DNA of 64,000 bases from Schistocerca nitens (lineage: Eukaryota > Arthropoda > Insecta > Orthoptera > Acrididae), in assembly GCF_023898315.1 (NCBI RefSeq), contig NC_064619.1, positions 344,181,150 through 344,245,149 on the forward strand, in the 5' to 3' direction. Below, piece by piece: positions 34,201 through 44,549 of this stretch. The notes under the pieces are model-generated. The model had not been told where the DNA came from, searched no databases, and saw only the letters and a program-made list of their open reading frames with translations. Both the position numbers and the translations under genes were made by a program. How positions within the stretch are numbered: the stretch's first letter is position 1; each line of letters begins with the position of its first letter.

Positions 34201-34676
34201 AAGATGGAAATTATATTTTTGGAAGCAGGCTTCCTGCAAAGCAGAACGTAATGAAAAGTGATGTGTCGCTTCATTTTTACACAAGGAAGAGCATCTATAT
34301 GCTTCATATGTGGGATATACAGTGTGTATTCTCTTACTTTCAGTGGAATAAGTGCGATTGTATGCTACTTCTGAATTATTTCTTGAAGAATATGTTGCAG
34401 CTTATGTCACTTCGTTCAATAGTTCGTGTTCTGTTTACTTATATTTCACGATCATTTATGTCTCTCGCTGTTCTCCTAACACTTGTGACGCAAAATTTAC
34501 TAAATATTTTGTAAATTACGTACAAAACGAATTAAGAACAAAAATTATTTTTACGTCGCATCTGGCGTCAGGGGAAGGCGAGCTTTCTGGCCGCTAGGGG
34601 CGCTAGTGTCACTTGAACTGTCAAATGGTAACAACTTTCACAGCAGTAAGTGTCGCGACTGTATATATTAGACTGT
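31277..34676 (+). mobile_element. P-superfamily DNA transposon with THAP domain
   Basis: The termini are inverted: ACAGTCTACTATATACAG, then CGCGACACT, on the left, and on the right in reverse complement ACAGTCTAATATATACAG, then CGCGACACT. The host segment GGTTTTACC is duplicated at 31268-31276 and 34677-34685; P elements make 8-bp duplications, so the ninth base is probably chance. The element is 3.4 kb and carries one broken transposase gene on the plus strand. It sits inside the N-terminal coding part of a Tc1-like element, and the sequence across the empty site rejoins that frame. The right inner end is rich in non-coding sequence (33997-34600). Confidence 0.9.
31403..33996 (+). pseudogene. 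P/THAP9-type transposase, frameshifted
   Basis: The ATG at 31403 opens a THAP zinc-finger domain: CSAINC, then FFKFPKNPE in a shifted frame, then (after a likely intron at 31506-31590) SKKWLINS, KFCTLYF and an AVPTLF-like VPTLFDVPNK end. A charged coiled coil follows (31940-32130). The RNase H-like transposase core has NLSMDEM (first Asp codon at 32399), GFEDMGF, QPLVYYFSKG, VTDQGSNF (second Asp at 32664), a DTPH stretch at 32760, and NQYPLENFFSVIRHEGG (candidate catalytic Glu at 33355). The C-terminal MRYVSGYVLKK and SNCGAFFVNML fit THAP9. Frames run 31403-32215, 32451-32792, 32872-33315 and 33601-33996, with about four shifts or stops between them. The Cys-Cys-Cys-His finger has Tyr in place of the final His. 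The enzyme would cut and paste its own DNA in the nucleus; this copy cannot. Confidence 0.85.
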
Positions 34677-35020
34677 GGTTTTACCGTACTATTTCACGAG
34701 TACCGTGATATCAGTTATCCAGTAAAACATCAAATCTCCGACATCTCTGCGGCCGGAAAAAGATCCTGCAAGAACAGGACTAACGGCCGACTGAAGAGAA
34801 TCGTTCAACGTGACAGAAATACAATACTTCCTCAAATTGCTGCAGATTTCATTGCTGGGCCATCAACAAGTGTCAGTGTGCGAACCATTCGATGAAACTT
34901 TATCGATATGGGCTTTCAGAGCCGAAGGACCACTCGTTCACCCTTGATGACTGAACGACACAAAACTTTACGCCTTATCTGAGCCCGTCAGCGCCGACAT
35001 TGGTCTGTTGACGACTGGAT

Positions 35021-35187
35021 GCCGGCACGGTAGCTCAGCGTGTTCGGTCAGAGGATTAGCTCCCTCTGTAATAAAAAAACTGAGCTAATCGATCAACAAC
35101 GAACTTAAACGGATGTCTTACGACGTCCGCCCCGAGCAAATCCATCGAACAAAATCGAACAAAAATGAGATTAAAAAAAATTGGAAA
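35021..35187 (+). repeat. SINE F
   Basis: tRNA-like head GCCGGCACGGTAGCTCAGCG, then CGGTCAGAGGATTAGC, the body ACGGATGTCTTACGACGTCC and an A-rich tail (35160-35180). It is the better of the two copies (the other is 571-695, reverse). The flank TGGA is repeated at both ends but is too short to prove a TSD. Confidence 0.8.
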
Positions 35188-35199
35188 CATGGGGCCTGG

Positions 35200-35401
35200 C
35201 CGGCCGGTGTGGCCGTGCGGTTAAAGGCGCTTCAGTCTGGAACCGCGTGACCGCTACGGTCGCAGGTTCGAATCCTGCCTCGGGCATGGATGTGTGTGAT
35301 GTCCTTAGGTTAGTTAGGTTTAAGTAGTTCTAAGTTCTAGGGGACTGATGACCACAGATGTTAAGTCCCATAGTGCTCAGAGCCATTTGAAACATTTGAA
35401 C
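35200..35401 (+). repeat. SINE A
   Basis: Full-length plus copy. The TSD CATGGGGCCTGG is exact at 35188-35199 and 35402-35413. It lies just 3' of SINE F in the Tc1-like element. Confidence 0.95.
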
Positions 35402-36013
35402 CATGGGGCCTGGTCGGACGAGTCTCGTTTCAAATTGTAGCGAGCGGATGGAATGGACGTGCAAAGGTAAGGATACAACCTCATGAATCCATGCGACCTG
35501 CGTGTAAGCAGGGGACTTTTCAAGCTGGTGGAGGATATGTATGGGTGTGGGGCGTGTGTAATTGGAGCGATATGGGACCCCTGATATGTCTAGATACGAC
35601 TCTGACAGGTAACACGTATGTAACCATCCTGTCTGATCACCTGCATCCATTCATATTCATTGTGATTTTCGACTTCCAGTAGGACAATGCGACACTCAAC
35701 ACGTCCAGAATTGCTACAGAGTGGCTCCAGGAACACTCTTCTTAATTTAAACACTTCCGCTGGCCACCAAACTCCCCAGACATGAACATTATTGAGCTTA
35801 TCTGGAATGCCTTGCAACGTACTATTCGGAAGAGGGTCCACCCCCTCGTACTCTTATGGATTTATGAACAGCCCTTCAGGATTCATGGTGTCAATTGCAT
35901 CCAGCACTACTTCAGACATTAGTCGAGTCCATGTCACGTCGTGCTGCGGCACTTCTGCTTGCCCGCGCTACATGATATTAGGCAGGTGTGCCAGTTTCTT
36001 TGGCTCTTCATTG

Positions 36014-38040
36014 TTGGTTAGGCTTTCTATGGTTACATTTAAGGCTGTTGTCAGACTGGGTCCTTTGAAAAGGACTCAGCCATTTTTCTACGTCATCCTT
36101 CCCCAGTCCAGGCTTCTTGTCCATGACTTATGAACTGGTTGTCGACGAAGCACAGGACACTCATATTCCAGGTTTACGTCAGATTGCTGGAAACCTCGTT
36201 TCTTTCTCATTAACGTTTATGAAATATTATGGCCTAAGGGGATTACCGTTCTGTGGGACACTCCGTACAGTCAACCAAGTCAAAATGATTTATAAATAAA
36301 AAAAGTAATGGGGAAATCATCATGTACTACTTAACGTCAGGTTCCTAGAATTAATCGCCACAAATATTAACGTTATTACTGTTGCTATAAATTAGTACAG
36401 AATGACCTCTAGTAAGTTAGAATTTGTGATCAACTGATACTAGTATATATCTCAAAGGTTGTAGGCAACAGCAGTATCTCATGTTTTCATACTACCTTCT
36501 GAGGCTTACACCGGCACCATGCAGCAAAAATTGAGATCGCGATGCATTCTCATTACAAATGCATCGACTTACAGTGTACTGTAGTCTTACAACTTCTCGT
36601 TTATGCGATTTCTGCTTCCGTAGAGGGATAAATCCCAAGAAGCGATATATTGTACTTACCATGTTAACGACATCTCTAGTGTCGATAGAACGCCACATTC
36701 CTCCATTCTCGTAATGGGAGAATGCTTGCAGTATAAACGAGGTGAATCGTTCTGTTTCGAGACGAACCAGACGTTGCTGACAAATATTGGCTATTACAGA
36801 ACGTCCCATATATCCGTTCGCCCTCACTAATTCATGCGAGTGCTATCGTTTATCACGCGTGTTCGCCTCTCCCATTACAAGAAGGCACCGTAAAACCAGT
36901 TAATGGCATCGTTCCTTGCTCTTAATATTTCTGAACCGGGGCTATACTCGGGTACGCTCTAACTCGCTCTTCGGGGGAACTATTTTGTTATTTACGGTCA
37001 CCTTATAATTACGACATAAGTGGGCGTTATTAAGTTGACTGAGCTCCTGTCCAATTCTTAAATTTTTCCAGAGCGCTCATTAGCACACGGCAGGCGAGGT
37101 TACTGAAATAAATTTACACTAACAGTATGTTTGAGATATATTCACGGCACGATTTAATAAACAGCTTGTAGCATCGACTCAAACTGTTGGTTGTAGTTAG
37201 CATGCATTCTGCAAGAAGCAGAGTTAAAACTATTAACAACAGCTTTGTAGGTAACATTGAATCCGATGAACGGCTATAATTTTAACTAGAAGAAGCAGGA
37301 ACCGCTACCCCACCCCTCCCCCTCTCCCTCTGATTGTTTGAAGCATCATGATTATGATCATGGCGTCATATCTCCTTAACTGTTTGTCCTACGATGGCTT
37401 GATTTTGCATGTACTTTCAATGATGTTTGTGGATATTGTCTGCAAAATGTGCTGCTAACATAGTTACTAGTACAAAAGTAAAAAATTAAAACTTCATTCC
37501 TGATTCAGCAGTTATACTGCCTGAACAGCGAAATTTAGCAGCGATAAGCTTTGTCTCTTTCATTATTATCTTAGATGTGTCAGCGAGAAAAATTCTGAAA
37601 AGGTTTCAAATTATGTTAGAGTGTGTTGAATGTTGCAAACTGCTCTCTCATTCTCAAACACTAGATGAATATTAACTGAGTAACTTGCGGGTCATGAGTT
37701 ACGCAGCCTTGGAAGATATATGTAGTTTATTACTTGACTTATTGTGATAAGTCTTTAGCGCAAGATTATGCCTCTTAATGAGTCGATTATGACAGCATTA
37801 AATTTTTTAAATTTGGTCAATAATACTATGACACATTGAAAATCAAACTTTTGCTACCCCTGTAAGCTGCTAGATAGGCACCTCCTACTGGAAATGGATG
37901 TTTTTAGTCGTGTAGTAGTATATGTACAGGCCTATTCCTGTGCGTCTCTGCCTCGATAGCATACTGACTCTTGCAGGTCTATATACTTTTTAGATGTTTG
38001 AGGATAAAGTAATGACAGAGTGTCCTAATAAAAACTTTAT
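36014..38040. other. No gene established; one candidate exon
   Basis: Mostly unrecognised sequence. On the minus strand a 111-codon frame (36827-36492) contains a strong splice-donor-like ATG/GTAAGTACAAT at 36650-36663. Upstream of the frame an AG occurs near 36836. This could be an exon of an unknown gene or of a repeat; I have no family match. A short C-rich tract lies at 37305-37335. Confidence 0.3.
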
Positions 38041-38099
38041 TTCTCATCATGGAACTACATACGTCAACAAATATCAGCAAGTCGTAGATAATTCTCTAA

Positions 38100-39330
38100 G
38101 GAATAAACAGACAGCCTCTCACTCGCAGCAAGTATCTCCTTCTGCAACAACATACCAATCTTGGTAGACCTCTAACGCTGCACAGGACGACTGATGGTGT
38201 GACTTCTGGTTTGTGGAGGGCTATTGTTCTCCTCTTTTCATCTCCCCCTGATATTGTTCTCTCTGTACTGGCCTTCCTCCACATGTGTCCTGGACGGCAT
38301 GTCCTCTTGTAAGAGAACGATGTCTGCTGGGCAGAATCTGATGGGTCATCTGAGGAACGTTTAACTTCATCGACATTCCTCAGCTGCAACAGGTATCGTT
38401 TTGTTCATCTTTCCCAAAAGCTGTCGGAGAGTCGCTGCCTCAGCCGGAATTCTTTTGCTAGGATCGTTTTTGTCGTGGTCTTTGATCCTGTTGGAACCGT
38501 TACAAGTTTCTCCCAAGCCGGAAAATGGAAAAGGGCAGCGCATCTGCATAGTCTCCTTATGTGGTGGGCCTTGAGTTCACAGGGACTTCAATACTAATCA
38601 ACGTAGTGTTCAGTTGTCCCTCAATGAGCCTTGCGAGTCTCAATGCCTTCCATAGGTATCGCTTTATAGTGATCACCACTCTTTCCCACTATCGTCCCCA
38701 CCATGAGCTCGTGATGTTATGAAATCCACGTAATTCCGTCGTGGGCAAAGAATTGGCGAATACATGAAATGTTTTGTCAGTTGCGAATCGAACAATCTTC
38801 AACTGTATAAGGGAATGACGACAGTGAAAATTAGTGCAGAACCGGGACACAAACCAGATGTCCGGCATTACTTGAGCGGTAGGTCGTCTTAACAGCTTTG
38901 GCTATCCGTGCACGATGCACGGCCACATCCAAATTTTCATATGTCGTCGTTCCTGCGTCACTACTGTTATTCGTACGCAAGGGACGAGATTATAATTGAA
39001 AGCAAATGGTTTGGCTGACATAACTCGTTCAAGTGGCAACGGTGCTTCAGTTTGTCGTCCTCGTGCGTTCTTCAGGATCGTACACACAAAGCAAGAGTGT
39101 AGGACTATTTTCATTGCCTGACGACCTATGAGGACCTAAAGTTCAGTTCGCAGTTCGGACAGTACAGAACGAACACGAAAGTGATAGAGGCGGACTTGTG
39201 TCTCTCGAATAACCAATTGTGTGAAATAGTGGGAATCATCAGGGAGCATCGGATGATTTTGTTCCCTTTCCAGGCTAGTGCACTGCAGTCGACCTCCTAC
39301 GCATATCAGTCCCTCTTTCATGAAAGAGTT
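38100..39330 (-). pseudogene. BEL/Pao integrase region
   Basis: From 39321 the minus strand reads GLICVGGRL and then HPMLPDDSHYFTQLVI, the segment before the H2C2 zinc site in BEL/Pao Pol. At 39114-38902 HSCFVCTILKNARGR and APLPLERVMSAKPF match the zinc-binding/integrase junction. Near 38690 a WWGRWWERVV stretch and near 38600 a LISIEVPVNSRPT stretch are the integrase C-terminal region. Frame breaks separate these pieces. A full integrase would join the DNA copy to the host chromosome. Confidence 0.7.
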
Positions 39331-40329
39331 GGATCGTTCGATCTTTGACTCTCTTGGCAGACGTAAGATATTTTGAAGCGCGTTTAGTTCTCCCGTGAAG
39401 CATTCCTTCTGGACTCTTTGTGTTCATTATATTCGGGCACTTGGCAGTCCCGTGGCTGTAAGTTCTCCGGAACATTTCTCGTTCTGACGAATGTTGTGTA
39501 GAAAGCGGAGAGTCCATGCTGTAGCACGAATGAGCCTCCAGAATGAGCTGAGTTTCGACAGCTTCATGATGGTAGTAAGTGTAAATATGGATAGAACTTG
39601 ACTGGTTTTTCTTCGTCTTCTGTTCAGGATGTACTGGGTCCACTGTCAGAGTATCAAATAGCCAACACTCTGGAGAGTTGCAAGTCAAGGTCCATGCCAC
39701 CAAATTTCAAGGCGATATATTTTACCTTCGAGGAGTCCTCGTGACAGATGATCAGCTGGGTTGTCTTGTCCTGACCAGTGTCTCCATTAGGTGGGAGACG
39801 TGTCAGTTTGTATTTCCGTTACACGTTTACAAACGAATGTCTTCCATCTGTTTGGATCTGTGCAAATTCAACTTAGCGTGACTGTAGCGTCCATCCACAA
39901 TATGGCATGAGCGACTTTAAATTCTGTTACGCGGCAGAAATTGCATAGTAGTCGGGTTCCTACTACTGCCGCTAAGAGCTCCAATCGCGGTAAGGTCACC
40001 TTTTTAATAGAAGCGAGACTGTTCTTGCTAAAGAGTAAGTGACTTAGGACGTTATTCTCTAAGAATGTACGAACGTACAGAGCTGCTTTTTGGATGCGTC
40101 ACTGAATACATCCACCTGAGTGTCCCTTCCATGAGCTTTGGCTAGCCATCAGACTCATGGTAAGCTAGATATCGAAGTGCGCCATCACGTTCCTAGGTTC
40201 CAGGGCACGAATTCATTCCAACCAATTACAGTGTACCATGTGTTACGGAATAACAATTTTCCAACAAGAGACACAGGCGGGAACAGTTAAAGTGGATCAT
40301 AGAACATTACAAGAGTTATCGGGGTGACT

Positions 40330-40910
40330 GACTCTTTTAATTACTTTCTGTTGATTTCTCTGGGGCAATACAGTTCCGATCTACAGCGTCAGTCTGTGCG
40401 TGGGGTCCCCGGCATTCGGCTTTCCAATTAGTTTGACGCTGGTAGCCCATTTCGATAACGGGAGGCTGATCAATTTCATTAGGACTACAACAAGTTCATA
40501 ATTCTACTGCGATCGCAAAATCGTCCACGTATGTATTTCTGTTTAGCAGAGAAATGATATAACACACCTGTCGGCGTGTTCTGTTTAATCTTCAAAGAGT
40601 AGAAATTGGCTGCAGGTCAGACCGGATGGGAGTCTGGCGAAGAGGTGTTCTATTAAATAGTGTGTTTGAAAATCACTCGTTTTGATCCGGCTGGTTCTAA
40701 ATCAGAAGAATCTGATCAGGTAGTGTCCATCTTCGTTCGAGATCAGTTGGAGGAACACCTGCTAGATATCTGTGAAAATAGCAATGAAATTTGAATAGCG
40801 GTAAAATCTCTACGATGTTAGGTAGCAGATTAGGTCCTGTCTCTAGTACCTCGTTCAGAGAAGGTATGTTGCTTTCGAGAATGATGTGTCGAAGACTATT
40901 CAGCACTTAG
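40330..40910 (-). pseudogene. BEL/Pao reverse transcriptase fragment
   Basis: The 69-codon frame at 40906-40697 contains SLNEVLETGPNLLPNIVEIL, the N-terminal palm entry typical of BEL/Pao RT. The polymerase YxDD box should follow at lower coordinates, but I could not find it intact. Frameshifts follow at once. Confidence 0.7.
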
Positions 40911-40932
40911 TCTTCCCATGTTTCTCTTTCCC

Positions 40933-41120
40933 CACTGCATGACGGTTCTCGGCCCTTCCGTCTGAAACCATGCGGCTGCTATACTCGCAGGTTCGAATCC
41001 TGCCTCGGGCATGGATGTGTGTAATGTCCTTAGGTTAATTATGTTTAAGTAGTTCTAAGTGTAGGGGACTGATGACCTCAGATGTTAAGTCCCATAGTGC
41101 TTAGAGCCATTTGAACCATA
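40933..41120 (+). repeat. SINE A in the left arm of the palindrome
   Basis: Plus copy with a divergent head and normal B box GGTTCGAATCC. It shares private changes with the copy at 42842-43038 (TTAGGTTAATT, AAGTGTAGGGG and GTGCTTAGAGCC), so the two are one insertion that was copied with the palindrome arm. Confidence 0.85.
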
Positions 41121-41139
41121 TGCCGCACTACATGACGAG

Positions 41140-41946
41140 GGAGATAAAACAATGCCTTCCCAGACAGCTGAAAGGGAGCGACCAGACTTGCCCCGTAGTC
41201 ATGTAGCCTCGCATTGTGTCGTAGTACATTTGCTTAAAGGCTTTTTGACATTGAAATATTGTCCTCAAGTGGTTGAATCGTTTCTCTGCAGTCAGTCTGT
41301 TATCGCGTCTTTTGGGAAGTTAAACCATTTCTAGTTTATACAGAAAGGCTCTCTGAACCCCTCAAGAAGTCTCCTGTCATCGTTGCTCACGGATCCGTCT
41401 TGACTGGCAGTAATCCCTGTAGCGTTCAAGCCCCAAATGCGGCTGAAGTCATTTTCCGAGGGCAGAGGAGACCGGTCAGAGTGGCCAAAATTCACCACAG
41501 TTGCGTGCACAGGGGCTTCTGACATGTTCCCACAAAGTATCAGTCAAGTATGGACCTAATGTTAAAGATTCTGAGATACGTATTGGCGAACTGTCTTTCA
41601 GTGTTTTCCAGTAATAATAATCGCCTGCTATGAAAATCTCCACGGAAATATCTTCCGTTGGGCCAGTTTCTGGATCTGTTAGCGTAATAATGTGGGCGAA
41701 TTATCACCTCTTTACATGTTGTGAAACAGGTGGCTGGTGTGAAATAACATGATGACTTTCAAAGGCAGTGAGTAACACAGAAGAATTCTTCCAAAGCCTT
41801 TCATATTGAACTGAACACGTTTGTGGTGGCGTGAGACTGCAGGATTTGATTCAAATGAACAGACAGAAAATTCTCGTCTATCAGCAGGCTGGAGCTTGAA
41901 ATCGTCACTCAGCGATGCCACTATAAAGGTGTTTTGACTTCCTGCT
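41140..41946 (-). pseudogene. BEL/Pao protease and pre-RT, original copy
   Basis: Minus strand from the centre outward: a GSQNTFIVASLSDDFKL protease segment, EFSVCSFES, VQFNMKGFGRILL, then an LTDPETG... linker, GDYYYW, DSSPIRIS and FSRIWGLNATGITASQDGS. This order is characteristic of BEL/Pao Pol before the RT. Stops interrupt it, including after the HLFHNM residues. Confidence 0.7.
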
Positions 41947-42043
41947 AGATGCAGGAACTCAATACACCTTTATAGTTCTAGATGCAGGAAGTCAATACAC
42001 ATTTATAGTGCTAGATGTAGGAAGTCAAAACACCTTTATAGTG
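41945..42043 (+). repeat. 33-bp tandem repeat at the palindrome centre
   Basis: Units start CTAGATG at 41945, 41978 and 42011. Each is 33 bp, or 11 codons, and stays in frame with the plus-strand protease copy, encoding LDAGTQYTFIV, LDAGSQYTFIV and LDVGSQNTFIV. The unit covers the LDxGSQ active-site motif of BEL/Pao proteases. Confidence 0.85.
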
Positions 42044-42830
42044 GCATCGCTGAGTGACGATTTCAAGCTCCAGCCTGCTGATAGACGAGAGTTTTCTGTT
42101 TGTTCGTTTGAATCAGAGCCTGCAGTCTTACGCCACCACAAACTTGTTCAGTTCAATATGAAAGGCTTTGGAAGAATTCTTCTGTGTTACTCACTGCCTT
42201 TGAAAGTCATCATGTTATTTCACACCAGCCACCTGTTTCACAACATGTAAAGAGGTGATAATTCGCCCACATTATTACGCTAACAGATCCAGAAACTGGC
42301 CCAACGGAAGATATTTCCGTATAGATTTTCATAGCAGGCGATTATTATTACTGGAAAACACTGAAAGACAGTTCGCCAATACGTATCTCAGAATCTTTAA
42401 CATTAGGTCCATACTTGACTGATACTTTGTGGGAACATGTCAGAAGCCCCTGTGCACGCAACTGTGGTGAATTTTGGCCACTCTGACCGGTCTCCTCTGC
42501 CCTCGGAAAATGACTTCAGCCGCATTTGGGGCTTGGACGCTACAGGGATTACTGCCAGTCAAGACGGATCCGTGAGCAACGATGACAGGAGACTTCTTGA
42601 GGGGTTCAGAGAGCCTTTCTGTATAAACTAGAAATGGTTTAACTTCCCAAAAGACGCGATAACAGACTGACTGCAGAGAAACGATTCAACCACTTGAGGA
42701 CAATATTTCAATGTCAAAAAGCCTTTAAGCAAATGTACTACGACACAATGCGAGGCTACATGACTACGGGGCAAGTCTGGTCGCTCCCTTTCAGCTGTCT
42801 GGGAAGGCATTGTTTTATCTCCCTCGTCAT
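42008..42830 (+). pseudogene. BEL/Pao protease and pre-RT, inverted duplicate
   Basis: Mirror copy of 41140-41946. It reads LDVGSQNTFIVASLSDDFKL, then EFSVCSFESEPAVLRHHKLV, GDYYYW, DSSPIRIS, then FSRIWGLDATGITASQDGS and LLEGFREPF. A stop follows HLFHNM at 42250. It points away from the direction of the gag and RT parts, so it is a rearrangement product and not a second element. Confidence 0.75.
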
Positions 42831-42841
42831 GTAGTGCGGCA

Positions 42842-43038
42842 TATGGTTCAAATGGCTCTAAGCACTATGGGACTTAACATCTGAGGTCATCAGTCCCCTA
42901 CACTTAGAACTACTTAAACCAAATTAACCTAAGGACATCACACACATCCATGTCCCAGGCAGGATTCGAAACTACGACCGTAGCGGTCGCGCCACCCCAG
43001 ACTGAAGCGCCTAGAACCGCTCGGCCACAGCTGCCGGC
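42842..43038 (-). repeat. SINE A in the right arm of the palindrome
   Basis: Reverse copy with a well-preserved head (CGGTTCTAGGCGCTTCAGTC in sense). It shares diagnostic changes with the left-arm SINE. Its outer end adjoins a LINE 3' end at 43041. Confidence 0.9.
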
Positions 43039-43040
43039 TG

Positions 43041-43110
43041 AGACGCATACATCTACGTCTACATTTATACTCCGCAAGCCACCCAACGGTGTGTGGCGGA
43101 GGGCTGATTA
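43041..43110 (-). repeat. LINE 3' end fragment (CR1-like)
   Basis: In reverse complement: CCACACACCGTTGGGTGGC, TTGCGGAGTATAAATGTAG, then GTAGATG repeats. The GTAGATG tail matches the tail type of the LINE at 55428. Only about 70 bp is present, between gag and the palindrome. Confidence 0.55.
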
Positions 43111-43169
43111 TCTGAGCCACAGCAATCTTAGCATCCCTTCCTTCAAAGTAGAAGGACTTCAGATGCAGC

Positions 43170-43850
43170 TGTCTACACTTAGCACGCCGAACCTTTTTCT
43201 TCTTCCTACAATCTGAAACTATATGCCCATGCTCGGTACAAAGAAAACATCTGTTAGCTAGTTTCAGTTTATCTGTTCGATCACTGACACATACGATCTT
43301 TTCACAGTACTTCGCCCAATGACCGAGAAATTCACAAACACCGTAGAATGGTTCATGTACAGTAGTGCCTTTCTGGGTTGCTCTTTCAGATTTCACGTGC
43401 ACGTGGAGCGAGGCAGTCGTGAGGGGAGAGCTAGAGGCGGTGGAAATATCTTCTGTGTGGTAAGTGACCGTCCACTTCCTCGCACAGGAAACTCCCTTAG
43501 CTTCACATCATGTATTTCAATTGCCCCATACGCTTGGCTTGAATTATCCAGCGGCGGTATATGCCATGCGGGAAAGTGCGGAGAATTCTCGGCGCGAGGA
43601 GTCGGCCGTATCCCCAAGAGGCCGGCGAGCTTCAATTACTCGCTGGCATTCAATGAATGCCGAACCGAGTTCCTCTGGGTGGCCAGGTGAATGAATTTAA
43701 TGGCTTCTGTGTAATCTAGGTGGGTCAGAACTACCAGATCCTTGTTGCCATAACGAGATTGTCGAATCCTCTTCCTTTCTGCGTACGTCTCATCCGTCAG
43801 CGCAATATCTTCTACTACATGCTTCGGCTCTCCTGAAAGATACACCCTAA
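43170..43850 (-). pseudogene. BEL/Pao gag fragment with zinc knuckles
   Basis: The frame at 43845-43636 reads YLSGEPKHVVEDIALTDE and SRYGNKDLVVLTHLDY, the gag core of BEL/Pao. The frame at 43402-43170 reads CEFLGHWAKYC, RCFLCTEHGHIVSDC and then a CRQLH segment. These are the knuckles after the capsid part; the first lacks its second Cys (CEFL where CxxC is expected). A frameshift or deletion lies between 43636 and 43402. Gag would package the element RNA. Confidence 0.7.
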
Positions 43851-44266
43851 GAATTTTGTGGTTACTGGTCGTAGTTACCCTAGGGCCTTGTCTACCGACA
43901 GATCAAACTGCTCCCACGCCTCCAGATCACCTTTAAAGAGTTAAAGCCTGATCGGCGAAAGTCTTATAGAAGTTGAAGGAACATTTCGTCATTTAGTTTC
44001 GTGAGAATGTCCAAACTGTCTTGTACTTTTACTTAACAGTATTTAAAATCCGTGGGTGTCGCAGAGTCTGACAGCCTTCCAACCCGCGCGGCGAATCGCG
44101 AAATGTTCGCTCCCTCTCTCTTCTGTAACCCATGTAACTGTGATTCCGAACTGTTGTCCACTATGTTCGGCCCATCACGTTATTCGGAAATGTATGGCAG
44201 TGTCAGCTCGCGATCAGCTGATCCTGAATCGGCGGTATCCTAAGATCGCTAGTAGGAGAAGTGCAA

Positions 44267-44461
44267 GCCGGCCGTGGTGGCCGAGCGGTTGTAGCCACTT
44301 CAGTCCGGAACCGCGCAACTGCTACGGTCGCAGGTTCGAATCCTGCCTCGGGCATGGATGTGATGTTCTTAGGTTAGTTAGGTTTAAGTAGTTCCAAGTT
44401 TTAGGGGACTGATGACCTCAGCTGTTGAGCCCCATAGTGCTCAGAGCCATTTGAACCACTT
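44267..44461 (+). repeat. SINE A
   Basis: Plus copy. The TSD GAGAAGTGCAA is exact at 44256-44266 and 44462-44472. A 4-bp deletion (GATGTGATGTTC) is visible in the body. Confidence 0.95.
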
Positions 44462-44549
44462 GAGAAGTGCAATGTTTAACCGTCCGATAGCAACACTAGT
44501 TATATGTGCATTCGTAGTGGCATTACCGAATAGTGCTTATTATCTATTG

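Larger units (their letters stand above)
31004..36013 (+). mobile_element. Tc1-like element holding a P-like transposon and two SINEs
   Basis: The left end TACACTGAAGAGAGAGAGAAAAAACTGG and the right end, in reverse complement CAATGAAGAGCCAAAGAAACTGG, are diverged copies of one terminal repeat. Taking out the inserts (31277-34685, 35021-35187, 35200-35413) leaves about 1.2 kb. Its coding relics run SEVAMKWGF just before the P insertion, then across the junction to AADFIAGPSTSVSVRTIR (34840-34895), QRRHWSVDDW (34985-35020), a YVWVWGVCNWSDMGPLI segment (35535-35590), and HFRWPPNSPDMNIIELIW (35755-35806). The order is that of a complete Tc1-like transposase. Frameshifts make it inactive. Confidence 0.85.
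40933..43038. repeat. Large palindrome, arms of about 1.0 kb
   Basis: The left arm (40933-41946) and right arm (42018-43038) are inverted copies with a spacer of about 70 bp. Frames mirror exactly: 41152-41334 (plus) and 42628-42810 (minus) encode the same 60 residues, and 41331-41525 and 42437-42631 differ at one residue. By eye the arms are about 99% identical outside the SINE heads. The arms hold BEL/Pao protease and pre-RT sequence plus SINE A. Confidence 0.9.
38050..44040 (-). mobile_element. BEL/Pao retrotransposon, decayed and rearranged
   Basis: Minus-strand remnants follow BEL/Pao order from high to low coordinates: gag (43850-43170), protease and pre-RT (41946-41140), RT (40910-40400), RNase H/integrase linker (39700-39140) and integrase (39114-38250). 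An inverted extra copy of the protease/pre-RT block (42018-42840, plus strand) has been inserted between gag and the original block. I could not identify LTRs at either side. SINE A copies and a LINE 3' end lie inside. Frameshifts and stops are too many for function. Confidence 0.75.

Noticed and set aside
42438..42810. A second BEL/Pao element on the plus strand
   Set aside because: Its sequence is about 99% identical to the inverted left arm and shares the same SINE insertion, so it is a duplicated arm and not an independent element.
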